Of a stretch of DNA of 64,000 bases, positions 47,403-57,295 are shown one piece after another. Source of the DNA: Bacillota bacterium (GTDB lineage: Bacteria; Bacillota; Clostridia; Christensenellales; Aristaeellaceae). The notes beneath the pieces are model-generated. The model did not search any database. It was given only the letters and a program-made list of their open reading frames with translations, and was not told the DNA's origin. How positions within the stretch are numbered: the first letter of the stretch is position 1; every line of letters starts with the position of its first letter. Position numbers and translations under genes: made by a program. The DNA lies in the NCBI GenBank assembly GCA_023421395.1, contig JAEZTL010000003.1:127081-191080 (forward strand), written 5' to 3'.

Positions 47403-48947
47403 ATGAAAAAGACCCTTGCCCTGGTGCTGGCGCTGATGACGGTTCTGTCGCTCGGCGTCGTTCCCGCGATGGCGGACAAGGCGAACGACACGCTGATCTA
47501 CGGCATCGAAGGCGATCCCGGCAACGACATCAACACCATCACCACCTCGGGCCGCTATGACCTGATGACCGAGCGCATGCTCTACTCCAACCTGTATAAC
47601 TATTACGGTCCCGACGACATCACCTTTAACCTGGCGGAGAGCGTCGAGGTCTCCGAGGACAAGATGACCTACACCGTGAAGCTGCGCCAGAACGTCAAGT
47701 GGTCCGACGGCGAGCCCTTCACCGCCGACGACGTGCTGTTCACCTACGGCAAGATCATCGAGTTCGACTACGCCAACGGCCATGACGCCTTTGTGTACGA
47801 CGGCAAGCCCGTCGAAATCACCAAGGCGGACGACTATACCGTTCAGTTCAAGCTGCCGGTGATGGCCGCGGGCTTCATGGAGTCCCTGAGCGCCGAGCAC
47901 TACATCATGCCCAAGCACATCTACGAGGGCGACGCCACACTGGACAACAACACGAAGAACCAGACGCCCGTGGGCACCGGCCCCTACACCCTCGAGGAGT
48001 ACGTGGCCGGCCAGTATGTGAAGTTCAAGGCCAACCCGAACTACTTCGGCGGCGCGCCCAAGGTGGGCACCGTGATCTTCCAGATCGTCTCCGACATGTC
48101 TTCCGCGTCCCTGGCGCTGAAGAAGGGCGAGATCAACATGCTGGTGATCCCCAACTCCGCCGCGGAGGACTACGAAGGCACGAACGTCACCATCCACGCC
48201 TATCCGGAGGACCGCGTGGGCTACCTGTCCTTCCACATGGGCTCCTCCCGCGTGGCCGACGAAAACCTTCGCAAAGCCTGCTTCTTCGCCCTCAGCCGCG
48301 AGGAGATGAACGTGGGCGCGTACCTGTCCAAGGACTTCTACACCGACGCGGCCACCTTCCTGCCCTACGCGGCGGCCTACTATAACGCCGACGGCGTGGA
48401 AACCTACCAGCAGAACCTGGACACCGCCAAAGAGTACCTTTCCAAGGTCACCGGCGAAGTGCCCACGCTGCGCCTGGCCTACACCGCCAACAATGTGCAG
48501 CAGGAAACCCAGGCCATGGTCATCCAGCAGAACCTGAAGGCCATCGGCGTCTCCTGTGAGCTGAGCGCCATGGACTCCACCGCCCTTTACGACAAGCTGG
48601 AAAAGGGCACCGATGAGTTCGACCTGTTCCTGGGCGGCTACATCATGGGCGTGGACCCCAACAACTACGCCACGCTGTTCACCACCGGCTCCGCCTCCAA
48701 CTATTCCCATATGTCCGACCCCGAGCTGGACGAGCTGTTCCGCCAGGGCTCGGTGGAGACGGACGATGCCAAGCGCGCCGAAATCTATCAGAAGGCGCAG
48801 CAGAAGCTGGCTGACGACGCCATCTTCTTCCCCATCGTCACCAACAGCCGCCTCCTGGCCGTCACGAACGACGTGGGCGGCGTGGAAGACGCGCGTCTGG
48901 TGCCCATCTACACCTTCGAGGATATGTCCAAGCTCTATTTCCAATAA
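47403..48947 (+). CDS. Oligopeptide/dipeptide ABC transporter substrate-binding protein
   Basis: A 514-residue family-5 solute-binding protein (SBP_bac_5). Signal peptide KKTLALVLALMTVLSLGVVPAMA ends near residue 24. The mature part shows SGRYDLMTERMLYSNL, NVKWSDGEPFTADDVLFTY (the family signature), TPVGTGPYTLEEY and GYLSFHMGSSRVADENLR. No lipobox Cys is present. ATG 47403 follows GGGAGGAGAATCGC. It begins the second peptide importer of this window; the permease genes follow after a gap containing an inverted copy of repeat A. The ligand cannot be read from sequence. Confidence 0.94.
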   Translation: MKKTLALVLALMTVLSLGVVPAMADKANDTLIYGIEGDPGNDINTITTSGRYDLMTERMLYSNLYNYYGPDDITFNLAESVEVSEDKMTYTVKLRQNVKWSDGEPFTADDVLFTYGKIIEFDYANGHDAFVYDGKPVEITKADDYTVQFKLPVMAAGFMESLSAEHYIMPKHIYEGDATLDNNTKNQTPVGTGPYTLEEYVAGQYVKFKANPNYFGGAPKVGTVIFQIVSDMSSASLALKKGEINMLVIPNSAAEDYEGTNVTIHAYPEDRVGYLSFHMGSSRVADENLRKACFFALSREEMNVGAYLSKDFYTDAATFLPYAAAYYNADGVETYQQNLDTAKEYLSKVTGEVPTLRLAYTANNVQQETQAMVIQQNLKAIGVSCELSAMDSTALYDKLEKGTDEFDLFLGGYIMGVDPNNYATLFTTGSASNYSHMSDPELDELFRQGSVETDDAKRAEIYQKAQQKLADDAIFFPIVTNSRLLAVTNDVGGVEDARLVPIYTFEDMSKLYFQ

Positions 48948-48989
48948 GCGGCTGAATCCGCTCCGCTTTGATCAAGCAAAGCGCCGGCA

Positions 48990-49150
48990 AGGCCCTTCCC
49001 TTGATCCGATCGTTCCCGGCGTACGCGACGCCGGGAACGGGATAGCGCCATCAGTGCGCATACTGGTGGCGCTATCCCGCGCATTCGGGCGGCGCGTCGC
49101 CCGGAAACCCCGGAAGAATTCGGGCGCGCAAGGGCCCTCTCTGCTTCATT
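48990..49150 (-). repeat. Covarying multi-hairpin intergenic element A, copy 2 (inverted)
   Basis: Read on the minus strand it matches the units at 16731-16905 and 53013-53170. One hairpin is GGGATAGCGCCA (49039-49050) with TGGCGCTATCCC (49067-49078) around CAGTGCGCATACTG. The other is GTTCCCGGCG (49012-49021) with CGCCGGGAAC (49029-49038). It fills the gap between the binding-protein gene and dppB. The arms of the first hairpin differ from those of the other copies but are fully complementary. Confidence 0.75.
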
Positions 49151-49192
49151 TCCGGGTTTTCACCGCTCCATTACGCCAAGAGGAGAGCATCC

Positions 49193-50146
49193 ATGCTCAG
49201 ATACATCGTCAAGCGCATTCTGCAGGCGATCCCGCTGCTTTTTGTCATCTCCGTGATCTGCTTTGCGCTGATTCAGCTGGCGCCCTACGACGCCATCGAC
49301 ACCTTCGTGACGCCGGACATGGCGCCGGAGGTGGTGGCCGCGCTCAAGGCGCGCTTCGGGCTGGACCAGCCCGCGTATATCCAGTACTGGCGGTGGCTGC
49401 TGAATACGCTGCAGGGCAACTTCGGCTTTTCGCTGGTCACCCATCAGGCGGTGACGGATGCGCTGAGCGCGCGGCTGCCCAACACGGTGCTGCTGGTGCT
49501 GCCCAGCTACCTGCTGGCGGTCGCCCTCGCGATCGTGCTGGGGCTGGTGGCGGGTTCAAACCGGGGCGGGAAGGCCGACCGGTTCATTGACGCGCTGTGC
49601 TCCATCGGCCTCGCCACGCCCACCTTCTGGATCGCGATGATCGGGCTTTACGTGTTCGCCTACAAGCTGAATCTTTTGCCGGTTCTGGGCATGCACACCA
49701 TGGGGCAGGAGAAAAACCTGCGGGACCTGATCGCCCACCTGATCCTGCCCTGCTCGGTGCTCACCATTTCCTTCCTTCCCGAAACCATCCGCTACGTGCG
49801 TTCCTCCACCATCAGCCAGTACAAGGAGGACTACGTAATGGTTCAGAAGGCGTTCGGCGCAAGCCGCGCCCATATCCTTTTCAAGCATGTGATGAAGAAC
49901 GTGCTGTTCCCGGTGATCACGCTGGTGGCCATCGCGCTGCCCACGCTGGTGACCGGCGCGTTCATCACGGAATCGATCTTCTCCTGGCCGGGCGTGGGCA
50001 CCTACTTCCTGGGCGCCATCAAGGGTTTCGACTACCCGGTCATCATGGCGGTGCTGCTGCTCTCGAGCACCATGGTCATCCTGGGGAACCTGGTGGGCGA
50101 CATCCTGTACTGCCTGGTGGACCCCAGAATCAAGGCGATGAGGTGA
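49193..50146 (+). CDS. dppB: Oligopeptide ABC transporter permease (DppB/OppB type)
   Basis: A 317-residue permease with six membrane helices. It begins MLRYIVKRILQAIPLLFVIS, the standard DppB start, and contains YVRSSTISQYKEDYVMVQKAFGAS, the EAA-like loop that contacts the ATPase, and ITESIFSWPGVGTYFLGAI near the end. ATG 49193 follows AAGAGGAGAGCATCC. It abuts the next permease gene with a four-base gap. Confidence 0.94.
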   Translation: MLRYIVKRILQAIPLLFVISVICFALIQLAPYDAIDTFVTPDMAPEVVAALKARFGLDQPAYIQYWRWLLNTLQGNFGFSLVTHQAVTDALSARLPNTVLLVLPSYLLAVALAIVLGLVAGSNRGGKADRFIDALCSIGLATPTFWIAMIGLYVFAYKLNLLPVLGMHTMGQEKNLRDLIAHLILPCSVLTISFLPETIRYVRSSTISQYKEDYVMVQKAFGASRAHILFKHVMKNVLFPVITLVAIALPTLVTGAFITESIFSWPGVGTYFLGAIKGFDYPVIMAVLLLSSTMVILGNLVGDILYCLVDPRIKAMR

Positions 50147-50150
50147 TCCC

Positions 50151-51002
50151 ATGGCCCTTTCGAAACGGCGTGTCAGCCAGCTGAAAAACGAGCTCAAATA
50201 CAACCGGGGTATCCTGATCGCGGCGGCGGCGCTGGCGCTGGTCACCCTGGTTTCGATCTTCGCGTTCCTCTCCCCCTACGATCCGGACGCGCTGGATATG
50301 ACCGCCCGGCTCCAGGGCCCCAGCGCCGCCCATTGGTTCGGCACCGACGACCTGGGCCGCGACTACCTGACCCGCGTGCTCTACGGCGGCCGGATCTCGC
50401 TGATCGTGGGCGTGGTGGCGATGCTGATCTCCACGCTGATCGGCGTGGTGGTGGGCACCGTCAGCGGCTACTTCGGCGGCCTGGTGGACAGCATCCTGAT
50501 GCGCATCGTGGATGTGCTTTTGTCCATCCCGTGGATGATCCTGGTGACGGTCATCTCGATCTACATGAAGCCGGGGCTCCAGGCGATCATTCTGGTGATT
50601 GGCCTCTTCCAATGGATGAACATCGCGCGGCTGGTGCGGGCGGAGACGCTTTCGGTCAAAGAGCGGGAATACGTATTGTACGCGGACTCCATCAACCAGT
50701 CCCATCTTTTCATCATCCTCCGGCACGTGATCCCCTCGGTGCTGCCCACGATCATCGTGGCGGCCACCACCGGCATCGCGAGCGCCATCATGATGGAGTC
50801 GGCGCTGAGCTTTCTGGGCCTGGGCGTACAGCAGCCCATGTCCTCCTGGGGCTCCATGCTCAGCCGCGCGCAGGAGGTGCTGGGCAAGGCGCCCTACATG
50901 GCGATTCTGCCGGGCCTCATGATCATCATCACCGTGTTTTCGTTCAATAAGCTGGGCGATCTGATCCGCGTGTTCGCGGAGCCCAGGGCCATCGAGCGGT
51001 AG
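50151..51002 (+). CDS. dppC: Oligopeptide ABC transporter permease (DppC/OppC type)
   Basis: A 283-residue permease. It has the N-terminal region typical of the OppC family, HWFGTDDLGRDYLTRVLYGGRISL, then ARLVRAETLSVKEREYVLYA (ATPase-contact loop), and FLGLGVQQPMSSWGSML near the end. ATG 50151 is preceded by GGCGATGAGGTGATCCC. It partners DppB to form the channel. Confidence 0.94.
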   Translation: MALSKRRVSQLKNELKYNRGILIAAAALALVTLVSIFAFLSPYDPDALDMTARLQGPSAAHWFGTDDLGRDYLTRVLYGGRISLIVGVVAMLISTLIGVVVGTVSGYFGGLVDSILMRIVDVLLSIPWMILVTVISIYMKPGLQAIILVIGLFQWMNIARLVRAETLSVKEREYVLYADSINQSHLFIILRHVIPSVLPTIIVAATTGIASAIMMESALSFLGLGVQQPMSSWGSMLSRAQEVLGKAPYMAILPGLMIIITVFSFNKLGDLIRVFAEPRAIER

Positions 51003-51010
51003 GAGGAAAT

Positions 51011-51990
51011 ATGCCGGAAAAGCTACTGGAAGTCAAGGCCCTGCGCGCCGCCTTCCGCATCCACGGGAAGACGATCGAGGCCGTGCGGGGCGTGGACTTT
51101 GACATTGCGCCCGGGGAGATTGTGGGGCTGGTGGGCGAGAGCGGCAGCGGAAAGTCCGTCACGATGAAGTCCATCATCCGCATGCTGCCGGAAAGCGCCC
51201 GAATGTCCGCCGAGATTCTCCGCTTTGACGGGTGCGACCTGACGGGCCTGACCGAAAAGCAGATGCAGGGCGTGCGCGGCAACCGGATTTCCATGATCTT
51301 TCAGGACCCGATGACCTCGCTGAACCCGCTCAGGCGGGTGGGCGACCACATTGTGGAGGTCATCATGCGCCACAGCGCGGCGAGCGGGGCGGAGGCGTAC
51401 CGCCAGGCGGTGGACATGCTGGGCATGGTGGGCGTGCCCTCCCCGGAGGAGCGCATGCGGCAGTATCCCCACGAATTTTCCGGCGGCATGCGCCAGCGGG
51501 TGCTGATCGCCATGGCGCTGGCCTCGAAGCCGAAGCTGCTCATCGCCGATGAACCCACCACCGCCCTCGACGTGACCATTCAGGCCCAGATTCTGGACCT
51601 GATCCGCGAGCTGCAGGAGAAAAGCGGCATGGCCGTGGTGCTGATCACCCACGATCTGGGCATCGTGGCCAGCCTCTGTCAGCGGCTGATGGTGATGTAC
51701 GGCGGGCTGATTCTGGAGACCGGCGCGGTGGAGGACATCTTCTACCGCCCGATGCACCCGTATACGCGGGCGCTGCTGCGCTCCGTGCCCTCCATCGACA
51801 GCGAGGACGACAAGCGGCTCATCCCCATCGACGGCCAGGCGCCCTCCCTGATCGACCCGCCGCCGGGCTGCCCCTTCGCGCCCCGATGCCCGCTCCGGCG
51901 GCCCTCCTGCGAGGAGGCGATCCCGGATTTCATCGATTATGGCGAAGGCCGGCGCGCGCGCTGCCCGGTGACCGCAGGGGAGGCGAGGCC

Positions 51991-51994
<4 letters not shown>
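51011..51994 (+). CDS. dppD: Oligopeptide ABC transporter ATP-binding protein (DppD/OppD type)
   Basis: A 327-residue ATPase. Walker A is GESGSGKS, FQDPMTSLNPL, signature FSGGMRQRVL, Walker B ADEPTTALD and switch ITHDLG. The C-terminal extension has CPFAPRCPLRRPSC. ATG 51011 follows TAGGAGGAAAT. The sequence is clearly related to, but not identical with, the ATPase at 93, so the two importers are paralogous systems rather than a recent duplication. Confidence 0.95.
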
Positions 51995-52953
<959 letters not shown>

Positions 52954-53012
52954 TCAAATTAAGAAACAGGCAGGGCGCGTCGCGCCCGGCCTCAGAGCAT
53001 CAAAAAACCCCG

Positions 53013-53170
53013 AGGGTTTTTCGATGCGAAGGAAAAGCGCTTCGCCCGTCTAAAATCCCGGCGGATTTTCGGGCGGCGTGCTGACTTATGGTATGATTTC
53101 TTCCATTCAGTGCGCGCACTGATGGAAGAAATGCATTCCCGGCGTACATGCCGCCGGGAATGATTGAAGC
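53013..53170 (+). repeat. Covarying multi-hairpin intergenic element A, copy 3
   Basis: This stands between the end of the second dppF and the convergent His/Cys-rich gene. A first hairpin, GCATC-AAAAACCC with GGGTTTTT-GATGC, begins just before at 52998-53028. AAATCCCGGCGGATTTTCGGGCGGCGTGCTGA matches module two in pieces. ATTTCTTCCAT (53096-53106) pairs with ATGGAAGAAAT (53122-53132) around CAGTGCGCGCACTG. ATTCCCGGCG (53135-53144) pairs with CGCCGGGAAT (53152-53161), followed by GATTGAAG. A further hairpin (GGGGCCGGGCGC, 53195-53221) ends the gap. Confidence 0.75.
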
Positions 53171-53242
53171 CCACGGGGAATTTGTGGATGGTCTGGGGCC
53201 GGGCGCCATGCGCCCGGCCCCAACCGTTATGGCCGTGAAGGG

Positions 53243-53866
53243 CTACTCGAGCATCCCGTCGAGGATCTCCTCGCCCCGCTCGGTCAGCGTCATGGAGCCC
53301 AGCTCCAGGCCCGGCGTGTCGTAGGTGAAGCCGCGGCCCCTGGCCTCGGCGGCCGTCTCCTGGAAGCGCCGCCACGCATCGGAATCGCGGTACTCCTGAT
53401 ACGGGTAGCCGGGCAGCGGGAAGTCGTAGTCGATGTCGATCAGGCCCTTGTCCTCGAGGGCGGCAAACAGCGCGCCGTACTCCCGGATATTCTCCAGAGA
53501 ATCCTCTGTCCGCGCGATGTAGACGGGCTCCATCGCCACGGTATAGGCGCCGCTCTCCCTGGACGAGGTGAGGCTGAACTGCGCCACCGGCAGCGCGCCG
53601 CGCTCCATCAGTGCCATCAGCACGTTGTTTTCCGCGATGGTGAGGCCGTTGTCGTAATCCGGCGCGTGAGATTCGCAGCCGCAGCCGCCCTGGTGATCAT
53701 GGTCGTGCCCGCAGCCGCAGCCGTCCCCGTGATCATGGCCATGGTCGTGCCCGCAGCCGCAGCCGTCCCCGTGATGATGGCCGTGGTCGTGCCCGCAGCC
53801 GCAGCCGTCCTCGTGATGATGGCCGTGGTCATGCCCGCAGCCGCAGCCTGTATTTCTTTCGTCCAT
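53243..53866 (-). CDS. His/Cys-repeat metal-binding protein
   Basis: A 207-residue protein with an N-terminal metal-binding tract: four tandem 14-residue repeats of the form DGCGCGHDHGHHHG, followed by GGCGCESHAPD. The C-terminal part (about 140 residues) is a globular alpha/beta region, including ENNVLMALMERGALPVAQF and LTERGEEILDGML; it resembles a winged-helix-like end but is not recognised. ATG 53866 follows GGAGGAACGAC. The repeats are 42 bases long and nearly identical (about 53707-53850), so the copy number may vary between strains. Nickel, zinc or iron binding is likely from composition. Confidence 0.7.
   Translation of the reverse strand: MDERNTGCGCGHDHGHHHEDGCGCGHDHGHHHGDGCGCGHDHGHDHGDGCGCGHDHDHQGGCGCESHAPDYDNGLTIAENNVLMALMERGALPVAQFSLTSSRESGAYTVAMEPVYIARTEDSLENIREYGALFAALEDKGLIDIDYDFPLPGYPYQEYRDSDAWRRFQETAAEARGRGFTYDTPGLELGSMTLTERGEEILDGMLE
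53707..53850 (-). repeat. 42-base tandem repeats coding for His/Cys units
   Basis: The unit GCCCGCAGCCGCAGCCGT (plus strand) recurs every 42 bases with few changes. It lies wholly inside the metal-binding gene and encodes 14 residues per turn. It is not a CRISPR array: there are no spacers. Confidence 0.85.
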
Positions 53867-53901
53867 GTCGTTCCTCCAAAAAAGAATGGTCCCTACCGGA
53901 T

Positions 53902-53929
53902 AGTATACACCGGCATCGCGCTGGTGCAA
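53902..53929 (-). promoter_or_regulatory. Promoter of the His/Cys-repeat gene
   Basis: On the minus strand TTGCAC (53929-53924) and TATACT (53907-53902) with a 16-base spacer; about 36 bases to ATG 53866. Confidence 0.65.
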
Positions 53930-53967
53930 CAGAGCCGCCGCGTCAAGTCCTGGTAAAGGCGATTGTA

Positions 53968-53997
53968 TTGCGCCGGTCCGGGTAGGTATGGTACAAT
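53968..53997 (+). promoter_or_regulatory. Promoter of the MFS transporter gene
   Basis: TTGCGC at 53968-53973 and TACAAT at 53992-53997 with an 18-base spacer, 35 bases before ATG 54033. The -35 match is weak. Confidence 0.5.
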
Positions 53998-54032
53998 GGT
54001 TCCCTTGCGCAACAATCTCAAGGAGGCTCTCT

Positions 54033-55247
54033 ATGACCCAATCCGGCTGGAAACGGCAATTCTATACGATCTACGCGGGGCAGGCGCTGTCGATTCTGGG
54101 CTCCTCCGCGGTGCAGTTCGCCATTGTGTGGTGGCTGACAAAAAAGTTCGACTCCGGCAACGTATTATCCTACGCGATGATCGCGGGGTTTCTGCCGGGC
54201 ATCTTCCTCAGCCCCTTCGCGGGGGTGGTGGTGGACCGGTACAACCGAAAAACCGTGATGATGCTTTCCGATGGGTTGGTGGCGCTGTCCAGCGCGTTGA
54301 TCGGCCTGGCGTTTTTCTGGATGGATACGCCGCCGATGTGGATGGTGTACGGCGCGCTGTTTGTGCGCGGACTGGGCGGCACCTTTCATTCTCCCGCGAT
54401 GCAGGCGGCGATCCCGATGCTGGTGCCCGAGGATATGCTGATGAAGGCCGGCGGCTGGGGCAGCCTGATCGTCTCCGGCGGCACGCTGCTGGGGCCGGTG
54501 CTGGGCGCGTTTCTGATGACCGCGATGCCCATCGCGCCGATCATGCTGGTGGACATTCTGGGCGCGGTGTTCGCCATCGGGGCGCTGCTCTTCGTGCGCA
54601 TCCCGGACATCCCGGCGGCGGCGGAGCGGCCGCGCGTGCTTCGGGACCTTCTGGACGGCTTCCGCGCGATCCGGGAGAACAGGCCGCTCTCCGCGGTGAT
54701 GCCGCCCATGGTGCTGGCGGCGCTGGCGTACATGCCGCTGGCGGCGCTGTACCCGCTGCTGGTCAGCGCCCACTTCATGGGCGAGGCGTGGCATAACGGC
54801 GTGGTGGAGTTCTCCTTCGCGGCGGGCATGACGGTTTCCTCGCTGGTGATGGGGCTGTGGGGCGGATCGAAGAAGCGGTTTCTGATGATCTCGCTCTCCA
54901 TCGCGGCGCTGGGGCTGACGTCGCTTCTCTCCGGTTCGCTGCCTGCGGAGGCGTTCTGGCTGTTCGCCGTGATCTGCTTCCCGATGGGCGCCACCGGCAC
55001 GTTTCTCATGGTGCCGCTGAACGCCTACGTGCAGTCCACCGTGCCGCCGGAGCAGATGGGCAAGGTGTTTTCGCTGATGATGTCGATGATGTCGCTGGCC
55101 GCGCCGCTGGGCCTTGTGGTCTCCGGGCCGCTGAGCGATGCCATCGGCGTGGACAGGTGGTTTCTCTACTCCGGCGCGGTGCTGATGGCCATTGCGCTGT
55201 ACGGCTACCTGGTCACGCGGCGCTACGACGCGCCGGAAGCCGCTTAA
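54033..55247 (+). CDS. MFS transporter (drug/macrolide efflux type)
   Basis: A 404-residue membrane protein with about twelve helices. It starts WKRQFYTIYAGQALSILGSSAVQFAIVWWL and has FAGVVVDRYNRKTVMM, the loop 2-3 motif (GxxxDRxxRR type), as in the MefA/TetV-like group. ATG 54033 follows CTCAAGGAGGCTCT; the in-frame ATG upstream lies within the promoter. The substrate is unknown; resistance to a macrolide is possible from family but not shown. An intrinsic terminator follows. Confidence 0.9.
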   Translation: MTQSGWKRQFYTIYAGQALSILGSSAVQFAIVWWLTKKFDSGNVLSYAMIAGFLPGIFLSPFAGVVVDRYNRKTVMMLSDGLVALSSALIGLAFFWMDTPPMWMVYGALFVRGLGGTFHSPAMQAAIPMLVPEDMLMKAGGWGSLIVSGGTLLGPVLGAFLMTAMPIAPIMLVDILGAVFAIGALLFVRIPDIPAAAERPRVLRDLLDGFRAIRENRPLSAVMPPMVLAALAYMPLAALYPLLVSAHFMGEAWHNGVVEFSFAAGMTVSSLVMGLWGGSKKRFLMISLSIAALGLTSLLSGSLPAEAFWLFAVICFPMGATGTFLMVPLNAYVQSTVPPEQMGKVFSLMMSMMSLAAPLGLVVSGPLSDAIGVDRWFLYSGAVLMAIALYGYLVTRRYDAPEAA

Positions 55248-55258
55248 TTCCAAATCAT

Positions 55259-55297
55259 GAAAGGGATCGCCCGCATCGCGCGGGCGGGCCCTTTCTC
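55259..55297 (+). terminator. Terminator of the MFS gene
   Basis: AAAGGGATCGCCCGC pairs with GCGGGCGGGCCCTTT, with one internal mismatch region, then TCTCTGCTCTTT. The T run is short, so efficiency may be moderate. Confidence 0.65.
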
Positions 55298-55316
55298 TGC
55301 TCTTTACCGGAAATTC

Positions 55317-55372
55317 CAAGGGGCGTCATGCCCTGTGGCGGGGGTTCCCGGGGCGGAGCCCTCCGGCGCTCC
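55317..55372 (+). repeat. GC-rich hairpin motif C, copy 2
   Basis: CATGCCCTGTGGCGGGGG followed by GGGGCGGAGCCC. It is related to 3172-3220. It lies between the convergent MFS and hydrogenase operons, just past the last hydrogenase-operon gene. Confidence 0.45.
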
Positions 55373-55386
55373 CCCCGGCGCGAGGG

Positions 55387-55632
55387 TCACACCAACCGCG
55401 CCGCCACGTTCTCGTCGAAAAACGCGCGCTCGCCGCCGGGGGGGACGATGAACTTTTCGCCGTCCACGTCCACGCACACGCCCTTGCCGCAGCTGCCCAT
55501 ACAGAAAGCGGCCTGCAGGCTGACCTTTTCGTGCAGCTTTCGCGCCTCCACCAGCTCGATGAACCGGCTCAGCACGTTGTAGGAGCCCTTCAGATGGCAG
55601 CTGGTACCCACGCACACCTTGACCTCAACCAT
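55387..55632 (-). CDS. Small thioredoxin-like [2Fe-2S] protein of the hydrogenase operon
   Basis: An 81-residue protein equivalent to the C-terminal half of NuoE. Its [2Fe-2S] ligands are CVGTSC (Cx4C) and CMGSC (Cx3C), followed by GKGVCVDVDG. ATG 55632 lies inside the end of hydA (eight-base overlap), so it is the last gene of the operon. Such proteins may carry electrons to or from the hydrogenase or help bifurcation with HydC; that role is inferred. The hydrogenase operon thus encodes three such thioredoxin-like clusters (this one, HydC and the HydB N-terminus). Confidence 0.85.
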   Translation of the reverse strand: MVEVKVCVGTSCHLKGSYNVLSRFIELVEARKLHEKVSLQAAFCMGSCGKGVCVDVDGEKFIVPPGGERAFFDENVAARLV

Positions 55633-57292
55633 GAGCGTCGCCTCCCCGGTCGACGTGCAGAAGCTCGCGCACCCGCCCGCGCAGCACGCCGGAATACAGG
55701 CTCAGAATCAGCGGATTCTCCTCGGACCGCTTGAGGCTGGTCATGCGGTCGGCGGCGTAGAGCCCGCGGGCGCGCCGGGCGGCTTCGCCGCCCTCGCCCA
55801 GCGGCTGGCCCGCGCCGCCCACGCAGCCGCCGGGGCAGGCCATGACCTCCACGAAGTCGTAGGCCTCGCCGGATTTGACGCGCTCGATTAGCTTTTCCGC
55901 GTTGGCCAGGCCGCTGACCACGGCTACCCGGAGCGCGCGGCCGGGCATTTCCACCGTCAGAACGCGGATGCCGTCCTCGTCGCGCACGCCGGAGATGGCC
56001 AGCGCGTTCAGCGCGCGGGAGGACTTGTCGGTCGTCAGCCGCCGAATTACCGCCTCGGTCACGCCGCCGGAAGCGCCGAAGAGGAGCCCCGCGCCGGTGG
56101 AGGAAGAGAAGGCGGAATCCACCGCCTCGGGTTCGAGCTCCCGGAACACGATGCCCGCCTCGCGGATCATCGCCACCAGCTCGTAGGTGGTGATCACGTA
56201 GTCGGTGTCGGCGGCCAGCGCCGCCTCGTGTTTTTTCGCGGTGCAGGGCATGACCGCCACGGTCACGGCCTTGCGGCTGGAGGGGGCATTGTGGGCCTTG
56301 ATCACCGCCGACAGCATGCCCATGGGCGACTTGCAGGAGGAGATGCTGCGCATGAGCTCCGGATGGCGCGTGCGGGCGTACTCCACCCAGGCGGGGCAGC
56401 AGGAGGTGAAGAGGGGGCCTTCGCCCGCCTCCAGACGCGCGATCAACTCCGCGGACTCCTCCATGACGGTCAGATCCGCGCCGGTGGCGGTGTCAAACAC
56501 CTCGTCGAAGCCCAGGCGGCGCAGGGCCGCCACGATGCGCCCCATGTTGTTTTCACCTTCGGGCATGCCGAATTCCTTCGCCACCGCCACGCGCACCGCC
56601 GGGGCCACCTGGGCGATCACCTTTGTGGATTTGTCGGCCAGCGCCGTCCAGACCGGGGCCTTGTCGCTCTTGATCAGGATCGCGCCGGTGGGGCAGATGG
56701 CGGCGCACTGCCCGCAGGAGACGCAGCCGGAGGTGGCGATGGGCTGATCGAAGGCGGTGGAGATCACCATGTTGGAGCCGCGGTGCATGAAGTCGATGGC
56801 GCCCACGCGCTGCACCTCGCCGCACATGCGCACGCAGTCGCCGCACAGGATGCACTTGCTGCGGTCGATGACGATGGAATCGCTGGAGCGGTCCCGGAGC
56901 GGCTCGCGCTTCCGGTTTTCGAACCGGATCTCCCGCACGCCGAAGCGGGCGGCCAGTTCCTGCAGGCGGCAGCGCCCGTTCTTGGGGCAGGCGGTGCAGT
57001 CCCGGCAGTGGTTTGCGAGCAGCAGTTCGAGAATGGTCTTGCGGTACTTGCGGAGCCGGGGCGTGCCGGTGAATACCTCCATGCCCGCCCTGGGCGGCGT
57101 GGAGCAGGCGGCGTGGAGGTTTCCGCGCCCGTCCTCCACCATGCACATGCGGCACGCGCCGTAGACCGAGAGTTCCGAATGGTAGCAGAAGGTGGGCAGC
57201 TCCACGCCCGCCTTTCGGGTGAGCTGCAAAAGGTTCGTCTCCCCCTCGATGGGCACCGGGACGCCGTCCACGTACATCATCTGCGCGTTCAT
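55625..57292 (-). CDS. hydA: [FeFe]-hydrogenase catalytic subunit HydA
   Basis: A 555-residue hydrogenase. The N-terminal NuoG-like part has a [2Fe-2S] plant ferredoxin site (CYHSELSVYGACRMC), a His-Cys3 [4Fe-4S] site (HCRDCTACPKNGRC) and two [4Fe-4S] sites (CILCGDCVRMC, CVSCGQCAAICP). The H-cluster motifs are TSCCPAW, MPCTAKKHE and EVMACPGGCVGGAGQP. TSCCPAW has Ala where TSCCPGW is usual. Both Cys of the motif are kept, including the one that transfers protons. With hydB and hydC it forms the trimeric HydABC, which in many Clostridia and Thermotogales couples NADH and ferredoxin (electron bifurcation). HydB ends three bases before this gene starts. Confidence 0.95.
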   Translation of the reverse strand: MNAQMMYVDGVPVPIEGETNLLQLTRKAGVELPTFCYHSELSVYGACRMCMVEDGRGNLHAACSTPPRAGMEVFTGTPRLRKYRKTILELLLANHCRDCTACPKNGRCRLQELAARFGVREIRFENRKREPLRDRSSDSIVIDRSKCILCGDCVRMCGEVQRVGAIDFMHRGSNMVISTAFDQPIATSGCVSCGQCAAICPTGAILIKSDKAPVWTALADKSTKVIAQVAPAVRVAVAKEFGMPEGENNMGRIVAALRRLGFDEVFDTATGADLTVMEESAELIARLEAGEGPLFTSCCPAWVEYARTRHPELMRSISSCKSPMGMLSAVIKAHNAPSSRKAVTVAVMPCTAKKHEAALAADTDYVITTYELVAMIREAGIVFRELEPEAVDSAFSSSTGAGLLFGASGGVTEAVIRRLTTDKSSRALNALAISGVRDEDGIRVLTVEMPGRALRVAVVSGLANAEKLIERVKSGEAYDFVEVMACPGGCVGGAGQPLGEGGEAARRARGLYAADRMTSLKRSEENPLILSLYSGVLRGRVRELLHVDRGGDAHG

Positions 57293-57295
57293 CGA

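Noticed and set aside
53680..53850. Possible CRISPR array
   Set aside because: The 42-base units are contiguous, without spacers, and lie in frame inside a coding gene.
53666..53956. Ala/Val-rich plus-strand repeat protein
   Set aside because: It is the antisense reading of the His/Cys tandem repeats; the minus-strand gene has a promoter and ribosome site.
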